DNA of 64,000 bases from Rhexocercosporidium sp. MPI-PUGE-AT-0058 (lineage: Eukaryota > Ascomycota > Leotiomycetes > Helotiales): the NCBI GenBank assembly GCA_020746875.1, contig JAGTJL010000027.1, forward strand, positions 434,001 to 498,000, written 5' to 3'. The translations under genes and the position numbers were made by a program. The notes beneath the pieces were generated by a model. It was not told the DNA's origin and did not search any database. It worked only from the letters and a program-made list of their open reading frames with translations. Shown here one piece after another: positions 44,573 to 57,565 of the stretch; the stretch's first letter is position 1; the number at the start of each line of letters is the position of its first letter.

Positions 44573-45600
44573 TTACATCGGTAGCACTGTGCTTTGGACA
44601 TCTGGATGAAGAGTGCCCGGTTTGTTGCACTCAGTACAGTTGGTTGTCGAGCGGTACTGGGGAGAACCAGCGGCTTGCCGGGGACGAGTGAGCCACATGA
44701 CGCCGAGGCGTGGTGCAATAGGAGAAGACCACACAGTAGCTCGTGAAAGAAGAGGAGCGATTGCCCCAGGAGGACGTTTTGAAGGCGTGAAGGGCGGTGA
44801 TTGTGGATAGGCGGATGACGGGGCCAGACCCGTTCCTGTTTGCGACGAGCCAGGGCGAGCCAGGGATATAGTCTGTTGATGGCTGTCGTCGATTGTTAGC
44901 AGGTTAAACGAGCTTGAGATCACGAGGTTTTCCTCCGGAAGCCGACTCTGTGTGCTGACAATATGCTGTGCCAAAGCCCATTCAAGGTAGCCAGCAGCAT
45001 CTCTAAACGTCCGAGTGAGCTTGTTCCTGTCGATTTTATAGACACCTCTGCCCTGGTACGTATAAGAGCTATCAAAGGCTGGCACCAGCTTTCAGAAACT
45101 GAGTCGCAAGTTGTAGTGGAACCCAGATTGGTGCGGGGATGGTCCAAGAGGGAGAAGGCTTTTAGTTAAACTAGCTGAGGTTAACTCTCCTTGCACTCCT
45201 TTCACGGTTTGTAAAGGTGCACCAGCTGCGCAGACAGAGCGTATGAACTCCTCGCATCTCTTCTCCAAATGCCGTCTCAGATCTCGCACATCGCACTGCT
45301 CTCGCTGGCGGAGCTACACCAACCCTTTGTTCTACAGTCGATCCCCTCCGCGTCCTCAAAGTTGATGATTTTGATGAGGAGCAGCAGACAGTCGGGAGGG
45401 AGGACGTTGTAACGCTTTTGCAAAGCGAGGTCGTAGAGCTCGTTGTTGGTTATGTTATCATATGCACTAGATTTTAGGGAGTCTAGTATCTCCGTTATCA
45501 TTCCTATGTGTGTATAGAATCGGTCAAGTTGAAACCCATGCTTAGTCCAGGTTGGCGGGACCAGCTTAGCTTGGTAAATCGACCACTTCCAAACCAACAA
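44573..45600 (-). CDS. uncharacterised fungal protein, probably spliced
   Basis: A first segment (45600-45277) reads WTKHGFQLDRFYTHIGMITE then ELYDLALQKRYNVLPPDCLL, well-formed protein sequence. A second (45289-45092) and third (45085-44573) continue downstream in other frames and may be exons. The last is Pro/Ser-rich and ends near two Cys (NCTECNKPG). I do not recognise the family. Start and splice sites are not fixed. Confidence 0.4.
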
Positions 45601-45804
45601 TGGCGAATGGTGTGAAGCCCAGACTGGTATGCTACGGTGGAAACGGATAATTGAATTTACATGATGCGGTGTTTGTAAAGTCCCATTCAGTATTGAACGA
45701 TCTCTTGTCTGCTTCTAAGTTTCACCAGTAGAACATCTCGATAACAGTAAAGTTTTCTATTCTAAGGGCCTTACGCAGTGCCAACTAGACCATGCCTTAT
45801 TGAA

Positions 45805-48800
45805 TCATTTATGAATCAATTCATGCGACTCATCTAGACAGAGGGCCTTCAACGCAAAACATTCTTCACAAATATCAAAATTCCCATGACTACAAACACT
45901 GCAACGAAAATAACTATCTTTCTCTGAGATTCCTAAAACGCAGACGTCGCACCATCTAGAGCTTTTATCGGCAAGGACTGAAATGGTAGTTTTAGGCAAG
46001 TCGTCTTCTTCAATCAACATGCCATATTCTTTGCACTTTTCCTGCAAGAGCTCAGCGATTTCGCGATGTCCTGTCATTCTCGCCCACCCTAAAGGCGTTC
46101 GACCGCAACTGTCTGGGGCATTCAAGGCATGGCTTTCAGTTAAGAGAAACGCAACTACGTCTCTGTGTCCCATCCTCGCCGCGATTGACAGAGGTGTCGA
46201 GTTATAATAGTCTTTTGAATTAATGTCAACTCCATTTGTGGCAAGAAGGAGTTTAATAGTTGGTTCGTTTCCATTCTTGGCAGCGTGCAACAGCGGCGTG
46301 CGTCGGGTATTATCCTTTGCCTCGACATCGGCGCCATTCTTGAGCAGCAACTTGACAACTTCGACATGGCCGCCGCTTGAGGCTGAATGTAATGGCGTTG
46401 AGTTGCTATCAGTTTCAACTGTCACGGCGGCCCCATTTTCGAGCAGTAACTTGACGACTTTGATATGACCGTTCCTTGAAGCTGTATGTAATGGTGTCCA
46501 TCTATTCTGGTTTGCGGCTGTTATGTCGGCCCCATTCTCGAGCAGCAATTTAACGACTTCGACATGGCCGTTGTTTGAAGCTACATTTAACGGCGTCCAT
46601 CCGTTCTGGTTCGCGACTGTTACGGCGGCCCCATTCTCTAGCAGTAACTTGACGACTTCGATATGGCCGTTCTTTGAGGCTGAATGTAATGGTGTCCATT
46701 TATTCTGGTTTGCGGCTGTCACGTCGGCCCTATTCTCGAGCAGCAATTTAACGACTTCGATATGGCCATTTTCAGACGCTGCATTTAGAGGCGTCCATCC
46801 GCTTTGGCTTGCAACCGTCACGGCCGCACTATTCTCAAGTAGTAATTTAGCCACTTGAACATGGCCGTTCCTTGATGTCGAATATAATGGTGTCCATCCG
46901 TCCTGGTTTGCGACTGTCACGTCGGCCCCATTCTCGAGCAGCAATTTAGCGACTTCGACATGGCCGTTGTTTGAAGCTACATTCAACGGCGTCCATCCGT
47001 TCTGGTTCGCGACTGTTACGGCGGCCCCATTCTCTAGCAGTAACTTGACGACTTCGATATGGCCGTTCTTTGAGGCTGAATGTAATGGTGTCCATTTATT
47101 CTGGTTTGCGGCTGTTACGTCGGCCCTATTCTCGAGCAGCAATTTAACGACTTCGATATGGCCATTTTCAGACGCTGCATTTAGAGGCGTCCATCCGCTT
47201 TGGCTTGCAACCGTCACGGCCGCACTATTCTCGAGCAGCAATTTAGCCACTTGAACATAGCCGTTCCTTGATGCCGAATATAATGGTGTCCATCCGCCTT
47301 GATTTGCGACTGTCACGTCGGCCTTATTCTCTAGCAGCAACTTGACTACTTCGATATGCCCGTTGTTTGAAGCCGAATTCAATGGCGTCCATTTATCCTT
47401 GTTTGCAATTATTACGTCGGCCCCATTCTCGAGTAGCAATTTAACGACTTCGACATGGCCATTATCTGACGCTGCATTTAGAGGCGTGCATCCGTTCTGG
47501 CTTGTTACCGTCACGGCCGCACCATTCTCGAGCAGCAACTTGACCACTTCGACATGCCCGTTGTTTGAAGCCGAATTCAATGGTGTCCATCCATTCTGGT
47601 TCGCAACCGTCACGTCGGCCCCATTCTCGAGCAGCAATTTAACGACTTCGACATGCCCGTTGTTTGAAGCCGAATTCAATGGTGTCCATCCGTTCTGGCT
47701 TGCAACTGTCACGGCGGCCCTATTCTTAAGCAGCAATTTAGCGACTTCGATATAGCCATTCCTTGAAGCTAAATTTAATGGCGTCCATCCGTCCTGGTTC
47801 ACAGCTGTTACATCAGCCCCATTCTCGAGCAGCAATTTAGCGACTTCGATATGGCCATTATATGACGCTGCATTTAGAGGCGTCCATCCGTTTTGGCTTG
47901 CAACCGTCACAGCCGCGCCATTTTCGAGCAGCAACTTGACCACTTCGACATGCCCGTTGTTTGAAGCCGAATTCAATGGTGTCCATCCATTCTGGTTCGC
48001 AGCTGTCACATCGGCCCCATTCTCGAGCAGCAATTTAGCCACTTGAACATGGCCGTTCCTTGATGCCGAATATAATGGTGTCCATCCGCCCTGATTTGCG
48101 ACTGTCACGTCGGCCTTATTCTCTAGTAGCAACTTGACTACTTCGATATGCCCGTTATTTGAAGCCGAATTCAATGGCGTCCATTTATCCTTGTTTGCAA
48201 TTATCACGTCGGCCCTATTCTCGAGTAGCAATTTAACGACTTCGATATGGCCATTATCTGACGCTGCATTTAGAGGCGTGCATCCGTTCTGGCTTGTTAC
48301 CGTCACGGCCGCACCATTCTCGAGCAGCAACTTGACCACTTCGACATGCCCGTTGTTTGAAGCCGAATTCAATGGTGTCCATCCATTCTGGTTCGCAACC
48401 GTCACGTCGGCCCCATTCTCGAGCAGCAATTTAGCGACTTCGACATGGCCATTATTTGACGCTGCATTTAGAGGCGTCCATCCGTTCTGGCTTGCAACCG
48501 TCACAGCCGCGCTATTCTCGAGCAGCAACTTGACTACTTGGACATGGCCGTTCCTTGATGCCGAATTCAATGGCGTCCATCCATCCTTGTTCGCAGCTGC
48601 CACATCAGCGCCGTTCTCGAGCAGCAACTTAACGATCTCATCACGTCCCTTTAAAGCAGCTGCTTGTAATGCGGTTCTGTTAGACTCATCCACATGATTG
48701 ACCCCTACTTTTCTTTCTTTAAGGAGGTATATGACAGTATCTCGAAGCCCAAGAAGTGAAGCGTAAAATAATGGGCTAATCGAAGCAATTTCTCTCTGAG

Positions 48801-51079
48801 ATTCAGGTGTCGTTGATTCGCTGTCGTCATCACCAAGCCACTTTTTCCATGGCTCCCAATATCCTTGCTCAGGATCGAAGAGCTTGTTAGTGAGCTCAAC
48901 TACTTCGTCATAGTTTGAACCATTCTCTCTAGTATGGTAGTGCCATAATTCCGCGGCATAGTCTCGGAATGGCCGTCTGTCTATATCGCTTTGAAACCGT
49001 AGAGATTCTTGCCATACGATCGGAAATTTTAGATAGCGGAGACACAACTTGGCTAACACGTTGCTTTGGAATGTCTCGTTAGAGACGCGTAGTTGTTTAT
49101 TGGCTGTAAACAGTCCTCCCAGGTCCGGCATGTTGGAAAGAACATATTGCTTCACTGAAAAGTGTGCCAAATGTAGTGTCATTGAGCCCAAATCCTGATC
49201 GGGTACTGCTTTCCGAGTCTCAAGGAAAGATCCACACAAACCTAGGATTTCGCTGCTAATATAGTCTTCGTCGATGGTATCTGGTAGCTCGTCGACTGGG
49301 AGATCTTCACAGCTGTCGTCATCCACGATAAGAAGAGCTTCAGTGATTTCGAGAATTGTGAGCGGACGTAAGGCCAACGCGGTCCATCGAAGAATAGAAA
49401 AAGCGCGAAGCCTGTCCTTGTCAGGCAGATGGAAAATCTTCGCCCAGTTTCGGTCGTAAAGATTGTCTAGTGCTGTAGGGGCTTGATCGATAGTTGCTTC
49501 GAGTTGCTTCTTATTCTTTCCACTACGTAATTGTCCCTCTAGCATCTTTACCCAGAGAAACATTCCGTCGCATCGGTCGGCCATCCTCTGTGATAGCTCC
49601 ATCCTAAGTGTTTCGCTCTTATTTGATAACTTGTTATCAATAACACTCCGAGAGAACAAGATAGTGTCGGGTCGGACATCCTCGGGATGGATTTGGTACT
49701 CTTTTAAACCTTGATTACTGTCGCCTTTCCAAAGAGCACGAAAGCCGCATCGAATTTCGGGTTCATCGCGGCTGAGAATCAAGATTCGAGTACTTGCATA
49801 CGCAACTGCTCGCTTAATTGACTCAAAAAACTCCACAGTATTCTCTTCCCATATACACTCATCAAGGCCATCTGCGACGAATGTACAGTTTGGTATATGC
49901 TGAACGATCGTCTGAAATAGGTCAACGATTTCAGTTTGAGATGCATTACGTCCGTCTGTTGCTTCCCTCTTGCCACAAGCTAATTCGAATGCATCTCGAT
50001 TGCGTGATATTATCTGAGATACCCAAGACCTTATTATGTTGAAGGGATCTCGTCTGCTTTCTAAGTCTGACGAACAGAAATAGTATGCAAGTGGGGATTC
50101 GAGCATCTCTGACAGATACTGAACCACCCGTGCACATAATATTGTCTTTCCGTGTCCTGCAGGACCGTTGATCCATAAGGGTTTAGCAGTTCCAGAGGGG
50201 AAATCGGGGGATACCCATTCCAGGAAGGCCTGTCGACTTAGAATCCAGTCGCATGTGCCGTCGAGCTTCCTTCGAATCAAGCTGTCATAAACATTGTTGG
50301 CCCATGACGCATTAAGCCAGATGTCTAATTCCTTCCTTATATCATCTTTAATCGTTAGCGAGGCTTTGTAAAAGGCGTGGAAGACCTACGTTCAGCCTGC
50401 TTTTCCAGCTTCATAAGTACTCGTTGAGAGTTAGAGAACCATGCATCCTTATCTTCACCCCGTAGGTAGTTAGACTCGTTTAACTATGAGGTTTAGAGAA
50501 GTACATACTGTTCAGGGTCAGACCGTCATCCCTTGTACCCTTATCCACATTCCCCAGTCCTGCCAGTCCGTCCGGTGGGACCAAGCTGTATAATCTCTGA
50601 ACCAAGGCTCCAAATTGTTGTACTTGGGAAATGAATATTGCTTTGCTCCTGAGAGACCATCCGATCTTACTCTTCTTCGAGATTGTCCCTTCAGGCTTTT
50701 GAGATTTTTGACGCGTGGTAAGGAAACGAATTCCGTCAGGAAAAGAGTTTGGGCCTGCTTCTACTACAGGCTGGAGATTGGACACCGTACCGTCCGCTTT
50801 GTTAAAGATCTCCTGAATACATGATAGAATCTCTTGCACGATCGAGTTTATCTCTTCATTATCGAAACGATTATGGCCGTTCTTCGGTGTATTTTTGTCT
50901 ATGCCGACACCTTGAGCCCATTTCATGAATAGAACCTTGTCAGCCTTAAATTGAGCAACAACCGATCGCGACTCTGACGAAAATTCCTTGTAGGAATCCA
51001 CTTTCTCAATGACATCTAGACATGCACTGAAAACGCCAGCTAAGCCTACGATTCCGATGGTGAAACTGATTGGTTCCAT
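45805..51079 (-). CDS. HeLo-NACHT-ankyrin-ZZ NLR-type receptor, apparently intact
   Basis: Three exons (50509-51079, 50390-50452, 45805-50345; introns with CTAAC branch sites) join in frame to 1,724 residues. Residues 1-190 are a HeLo-type domain (MEPISFTIGIVGLAGVFSAC), a membrane-active cell-death module in HET-S-like proteins. The NACHT ATPase follows (Walker A GPAGHGKT, Walker B CTFVADGLDE). About 28 ankyrin repeats of 33 residues come next, most with GWTPLNSASNNGHVEVVKLL-type consensus. The C-terminus is a ZZ-type zinc finger (CDVCVLG, FRCSVC, ICEEC). By family analogy, ligand binding to the repeats triggers NACHT oligomerisation and HeLo-driven cell death (heterokaryon or xeno-recognition). 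No stop or frameshift was seen, unlike most neighbours. Confidence 0.9.
46060..48680 (-). repeat. 99-bp ankyrin repeat array with higher-order duplications
   Basis: The central repeats are almost identical at DNA and protein level. Blocks of several repeats recur: repeats 3-6 against 11-14, and 16-18 against 20-22. Differences concentrate at a few surface positions (for example D/N/S/G and G/K/R before WTPL, and N/Y/H after it). This pattern indicates recent unequal exchange. Confidence 0.9.
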
Positions 51080-52100
51080 TGTTGTGAATCGAGATCTTTC
51101 TTCAATATTATTCCAAGATAAGATGATCGCCTATCTTGCTTGTTGAAGCCTGCTTGATGCAGAAGTGATGAAGCTCTCGTAAAATTTCAGGACTACTGGA
51201 ACATTTAGAAGAAGATGACAGTGAGCACTGATAAGTGGAAGGATGACTGGCATCTGAAGATTTTCTGCTTTTGCGCCTTCCATATGCTTAGCGTCTGACA
51301 CTGCCCCCGGCTTTAGCACTGCCACACATCGCTTGAAGCCCGGCAGCCGAAATTGAAAGATTGGTAGTGAAGATAACACGTGGCTGCCGATCATGAAAAT
51401 AATGCCCTATGGGGCTATCGGTCGGGTAGGAAATGGCCGATTGTGGCGAGGTGCCCAAACACGAGAGTATTCTGTTTTTGTGCACGATATTGTGATTAAA
51501 AATAAACAAGAAATCAATAAACGATTGTACTATTATTTTAAAACCAAATCCAAAGACCAATTCTTATTCTTATTATTGTGAGTTGTGCAACTTTTCCTTA
51601 AGAACTTCGACTTTAGTGTTCTGCACGTGCCTCAATCGGCCACTTCCTACCCGACCCGATAGGGGGTACATACACATGCGCGCTAGTGAATCTAGCTCCC
51701 GCTTCTGGCTCAAGGCTCACTCGGCGTCTTGGTAGGGCTTGCACCATTGAGCGCCCACGCTCAGAACCATCACCGGCAACAGCAGTCAGCTCGAGACCGG
51801 GAATGCCACTAGAGGCATCAAGCTCGAATCCTTACCAATCACTTACACGACCCGACCAGATCCTTACCAAACACAAAACCCAGATATCATCTGCGACGGT
51901 AATTATCAGCCTGTGTCTTTTATCGCCTTCACGTTCTGACTCTTTAAGTCCGTAGCGAAGAAGAGCTTAGCTGACGTAGCTATCGACGAGGATTATATTA
52001 TCGCGGATCGTACGGGTTAAGATATAAGAGATTAGGCAAAGGATAAAGAGCGGATTCTCCTTAAAGAAAAAGATCGTATTATAAGAGTTAAGTTAGTTAG
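51080..52100. other. no recognisable gene
   Basis: The likely promoter of the NLR gene lies at its left end. Open frames at 51131-51560 minus and 51686-51955 plus show no family motif. The last 150 bp before the LTR are AT-rich. Confidence 0.4.
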
Positions 52101-52302
52101 TGTCAGGAGTGGAATCTAGTATAAGGAGGGTCGGGGGTTCTACGGAAGGTTTGCAGGCTTGGCACAGATCACGTGTTAATATCTTTATTTATTTACTTCG
52201 GAGGGGAGTAGAGAGGATTTAGAAGGCTAGAGATCAGTCTGAATTACAGTTAATATACCCTGAACGTTTCGAATAGTAATTCCCTATCATTTAAACCTTA
52301 CA
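52101..52302 (+). repeat. 5' LTR, 202 bp
   Basis: Begins TGTCAGGAGTGG and ends CCTTACA. It is the same length as the 3' LTR and the solo copies in this window. Confidence 0.95.
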
Positions 52303-52368
52303 TTCTAATCTCTTTACCTACACGGAGATAGTTCGTTACTTATTCGAAGCCTTCACGAAACAATTACG

Positions 52369-53716
52369 ATGGCTGGAAACAAGAAGAAGACAGCTTCAGC
52401 GGCAAAGGGGATACCACGATCACCCTCACCTCACTCCATCGATCAACCATCGAACACCCTTCGAAATAACCCTGAAGATGGCTCGCCTACGCGCAGCGAG
52501 CAGTTCCAGCGCTCTGACGGAGGTTTGGAGGGTCTTACGGATGACGACGAAAGGGGCTCGGATGCCGAAGAAGCTATTGAAGCTGAGCGACGACGAATCT
52601 TGGAAATTCAAGCACAGGTTAAGCGGAAGAAGGAGGAGAAGGCAGTTCGGAACCGAATCGAAGAGTTAGAGGAGGTAGTGCGGGAGCGAAAGGACTTGGA
52701 GAGAGAGCTAGCGGACATAATGCAAAGGGAACAAGAAGAAGAGGAAGGCAGAGGATATATAGATGGAGGAAAGCGTCGACGCGCGAATACGGCCGGGGAC
52801 CGCTATCGTGACGAACCCACGGGACCCCTTCGAGATGACTTCGACATACGTCCGATGCCGCATCGACGAATCCCAAAGATGCGAGAGCTTCCGACATACA
52901 AGGGCAAGAGCGCTGAAGAGGCTCAGTCTATTATCCGAGGTGCTGAGCGGAGGTTCCGTCAAGACAAAGGGATAATATATACTACGGATGAAGACAAGAT
53001 CAATGAATGCGTTCTTGCTTTCGACGAGAAGGTAGAACGGAAGTGGACCGGGTTCGAATCGAGGGCCGGGACCAACTCACTTACTTAGGAAGGGTTTAAG
53101 CAGTGGATGCTAGACTCAATTATGGACCCGGAAATCGAGAGCTTGCGGTGCTCAATCGGTATGAGAACGCTCAACAGCGCGAGAACGAGTCGGTGGATGA
53201 TTTCGTGTCTTTTCTTAATAGCTTAGAGCAACAACTGAAGATCGGAGACGATACGGCGAGACGACGGACCCTTTACGCCAAACTAAAGCCTGAGTTGAGG
53301 AGAGAAATCACTAAACTTAGCACTACTGGAATTATTGGAACCCACGAAGAGCTGGTATCTCTAGCTCGTCGCATTGAAAATGCTAATAAAGTAAATGATC
53401 AGAACAAACCCCGAAAGGACACCGACAAGGCTCCGAAGAAGGACAACGATCGCCCTCGCAGTGACAAACCATCTTACATCTCCTCTTCGAACTCAGACCG
53501 AAGGCGAGACGAGTTCAGTAACACGAATCGGACCCTTATCGGTGCTAGGTCGGGGGCAGAAGGATCGAGTAGTAAGGAATGCTACCGCTGGAAAAAGCCA
53601 GGCCACTTAGCAGCAAAATGCCCGGAGGTTACGTGTTACAATTGTCAAAAAAAAGGACATGTTTCTCTAGATTGCACGGAGCTACGACGGACGGGAAACG
53701 GACTAGCCCGATCTTA
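52369..53716 (+). pseudogene. gag of the chromovirus, one stop and one frameshift
   Basis: From ATG 52369 the protein has a charged coiled-coil N-terminus, then the capsid-like region (RRIPKMRELPTYKGKSAEEA; LNRYENAQQRENESVDDFVS). TAG 53086-53088 interrupts it, and the frame shifts by one base near 53130. Two zinc knuckles close the protein. The first has lost its second Cys (CYRWKKPGHLAAKC) and the second is complete (CYNCQKKGHVSLDC). Confidence 0.85.
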
Positions 53717-53775
53717 ATCTCTTCACTGTAACAAGATCGGGCGAGGAAGAGGAACGGCAGAGGATTGTAATACCG

Positions 53776-56700
53776 GTGGAGATTCGGACTCAAGACGGAA
53801 GGGTGCGGATCGAACGAGCACTTCTCGACAGCGGTGCCGAAGGCAACTATGTTTCTCAGGCGCTTGCAATCGAATGCGGATGGAAGCTTGTAACTAATCA
53901 AATTGAATTAGCCACAATCGAAGGAAGAGAAGTTACTACTTACGGCACTCATTCCTTACAATTGCATATCACTAATAGCGAAGGCACTACGAAAGGGCAT
54001 CGGCAGTCGTACATCGCCTGCGACTTCGAGATTCCAGGAGTTACTTTCATCTTAGGATTTCCTTGGCTTAAGGAAGTTGACCCTGCTATTAGCTTTCGAT
54101 CAAGGACCTGGCGGTTTCCCTTCGGAAGGAATCAGGTTAACGTTATCTCTGCCAGGAAGTTTGCGAAGAAAACTCGGAAGGATCAAGTGTATTGCGTCGT
54201 ACTTAACGCTAAGAATATCGAAGGTGCCGAGTTGCCTCCGAAATATATCGACTACCAGGAGATCTTCAGCGAAACAGGTGCTGGAACGCTACCTAAACAC
54301 CATCCGATGGAGCATCGAATCGACCTCGAACCTGGCAAGGAACCACCATGGGGACCCGTTTACCCACTCTCCGAGTCAGAGCTGACAGTGCTCCGAGAAT
54401 ACCTCGAAGCGAGTTTAGAGAAGGGTTGGATCCGAAGATCTACTAGCCCTGTAGGAGCGCCTATTCTGTTTGTGCCTAAGAAGGGCGGAGGACTGCGATT
54501 ATGTGTCGATTACAGAGGGCTTAATGCTGTTACGGTGAAGAATCGGACCCCTTTACCCTTGATTAGTGAAACCCTCGACCGGTTGAGACGCGCTAAAGTG
54601 TTTACAAAGCTAGACCTGAAGGATGCGTATCACCGACTCCGAATCAAGCAAGGCGACGAATAGAAGACGGCATTTCGGACCCGATACGGGCACTTTGAGT
54701 ATTGCGTGCTTCCTTTTGGGCTCTCGAATGCTCCAGCGACATTTCAAGCTTATATTAACCAAGCTTTAATTGGCTAGTAGACGTCACTTGTGTAGTCTAC
54801 TTAGACGATATTCTTATCTTTTCTGAGAGCATCGAAGACCATACGGAAGCTGTTCGAGAGGTCCTCGAAAAGCTTCGCACTCATAAACTCTACGCTAACC
54901 TCAAGAAATGCGCATTCGACACTGATACTGTGGAGTTTCTAGGGTTCGTAGTAGGCCCGACAGGTATCCGAATGGACCCCTCCCGAGTCGAGAGCATCCA
55001 GAAATGGCCTTTGCCTAAGTCGTGGCGAGATATACAAGTATTCTTAGGGTTTACTAACTTTTACCGCCGTTTCATTCGCAGTTATGCAAAAGTTACTCAA
55101 CCTATTACTGATTTATTAAAAGGGATGTAAAGAGGAAGGAAGACAGAACCTTTTCGGTTCTCTCGCGGAGCCACCACGGCATTCTTGATCCTACGAGAAA
55201 GATTCTCTCAGGCTCTAATCCTTCGTCACTTCGACCCTCAACTAAAGATTCGGGTAGAAACAGATGCTTCGAAATTCGCTATTAGTGGAATCCTATCTCA
55301 ACTATTCGGCAGCGGTACGGAGGCTCGATGGCACCCTATCGCATTCTACTCGAAGAAGCTCTCTCCTACTGAGCAACGGTATGAAGTTCATGACGGGGAA
55401 CTAATGGCGATAGTGCATGCATTTAAGCAATGGAGTCAATACCTCCGAGGCGCTTCCGATGTTATTACGGTCCGAACAGATCATCACAATCTCAAATACT
55501 TTATGACGAAACGGAGGCTTACCGGACGGCAAGCGAGGTGGGCCGATGAACTAGCTGAATTCGATTTTGTTATTGAATATCGGACTGGGGCTACAAATCC
55601 TGCTGATGGGCCTTCGCGAAGACCTGACCTCAGAGACTCGGAACCTAGTCGGGGTGAAGACGAAGAAGAGGAGCAGTTACCGACGTTGCATCGGAAGCTA
55701 CGCTTAGCTGCGATGTTGCAAAAGAGAAGGCCTCTGTTGATGGCATTTCTAAAGTCGGGGCTTAGACAACCCCGCACCGATGAGTTATCGGAGTCAGATC
55801 AAGGATCGTCCATGAAGGATTCATGGGGCAGCGAAGAGCAATCGAAGGGGGCACGAGGGGCCTCCGATGAGTCTATTGCTGGTGTTACTGGTTGCAAACA
55901 GTACATACCACGGCGAGTAGCAGTTATACTGTTACAAACCGAAACAGCAGGCAGCGAACCTTCGGAACCGATTCAAAGCATAATCCTTGATTTACAGAAG
56001 GTAGATCCTTTTGTGATGAATAGGACGTACGAATCGATTCCGAGGGGACGTCGAGCTGGGTCCGAAGGACACTGGAAGATGTGCGAAGATGGACTGTTAC
56101 GATATCGTGGCAGGACTTATGTGCCTGAGAAATCACTTCGGAGTGAGATCTTAAATGCTAATCACGATGATGCCGTGGCAGGACACTTCGGGTTCCGAAG
56201 AACCTTCGAATTGCTTTCGAGGAAATACTTTTGGCAAGGATTACGTACAGACGTTAAGAAGTATGTGAGCACTTGCGCAGAGTGTCAAAGAGGGAAACCA
56301 AGAAGGCACCGACCTTACGGCGAGTTAGCCCCGTTTCCTATTCCTTCAAAACCTTGGGAAGAGATAATTATGGATTTTATTACAGACTTACCGCCGAGTA
56401 AAAGGGTAGGTCGAGTGTACGATTCTATTCTCGTGATCGTCGATCGATTTACGAAGTTGGTTCGGTATATCCCCGTGACGAAGACGATTACTGCACCCGA
56501 GCTAGCCGAGCTTTTTATACAACATGTATATAAGGACTTTGGATGCCCTAAAGGTATTACCACCGACAGAGGCTCTGTCTTTACAAGCAAGTTCTGGTCT
56601 TCGGTAATGTTCTACCTTCAGGTTCGACGCCGACTTAGCACCGCATTTCATCCGCAAACCGATGGGCAAACCGAACGACAGAACCAAGACTTGGAATTCT

Positions 56701-57457
56701 ATTTGAGGACATACTGTGATTACCGCCAAGATAATTGGGCCTCTAAGCTAGCCTTAGCGGAATTCACATATAATAATTCGGTGCATGCATCTACCGGTTC
56801 GACACCTTTTCGGATGCTATACGGGTTTAACCCGGAGCTTGGTTCGAACGTCGAGGACGACGTCCAAGAAGGAGGGGCACCTGCTGCAGTTGAGAGAGTG
56901 AGACTCTTACAGCAGGAAAGAGAGTACTTGCGGAGAAGCTTCGAATTGCTTCCGAATCCCATAAGAAGTTCTACGATGCTAAACACAAAAAGACTAGGTT
57001 TCAAGTCGGAGACATGGTTTTACTAGCTACGAAGCACCTTCGACAGTTAAGACCTTCTCGGAAGCTTGCCGACAAATTTCTAGGGCCTTTTAAGGTCAAG
57101 AGGGTTGTTTATAGTCACGGTCAAGCATATCAGCTCGAACTGCCCCCGACTTACCGCATTCACGATACTTTTCATGTGTCACTTTTGGAACCGTAGCAAG
57201 GACGAAAGGGAGTCGAAGCCAGACCGGAGGCAATTCAAGTCCAAGAGCAAGAAGAGTTCGAGGTTAAGTCTATTCAGGCTCATAAGGATACGAGGCGAGG
57301 CCGCCTGTATTTAGTCCGTTGGAAGGGTTACTCTGCTGCAGATGATACTTGGGAGCCTATAAGTCATCTTGCACACGCTAAAGATGCATTGCAAGAATAC
57401 TTGAGGGATATACCAGGAGAAGGGAAATCGGAATCACGACGGAGCTCACGAAGATAA
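53776..57457 (+). pseudogene. pol of the chromovirus: protease, RT, RNase H, integrase, chromodomain
   Basis: In order: aspartic protease ([13 protein letters not shown], about 53820); reverse transcriptase ([38 protein letters not shown] near 54802); RNase H (VETDASKFAISGIL); HHCC and DDE integrase (HFGFRRTFELL; CAECQRG; MDFITDLPPS; ITTDRGSVFTSKFW; TDGQTERQNQDLE). The C-terminal chromodomain is GRLYLVRWKGYSAADDTWEP near 57300. TAG 54661-54663, a one-base loss near 54775, a stop near 55128, a frameshift near 56960 and TAG 57194-57196 make it non-functional. The chromodomain places the element among chromoviruses, which target modified histones. Confidence 0.9.
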
Positions 57458-57565
57458 AGGGATCAAGAGCAGAAGTCTTCATAAGCCCCGAAGGGCGCCG
57501 GAGGCAAAACGAAAGAAGCCCGAAGGCACAAACCGCAACACAACAAAAAAGCCCGAAGGCGCTAT

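Noticed and set aside
46155..48697. Several plus-strand frames of 75-187 codons
   Set aside because: They are shadows of the 99-bp ankyrin repeats in the opposite frame.
53047..53060. GGGTTCGAATCG resembling a tRNA B-box
   Set aside because: It lies inside gag and no A-box or cloverleaf could be built around it.
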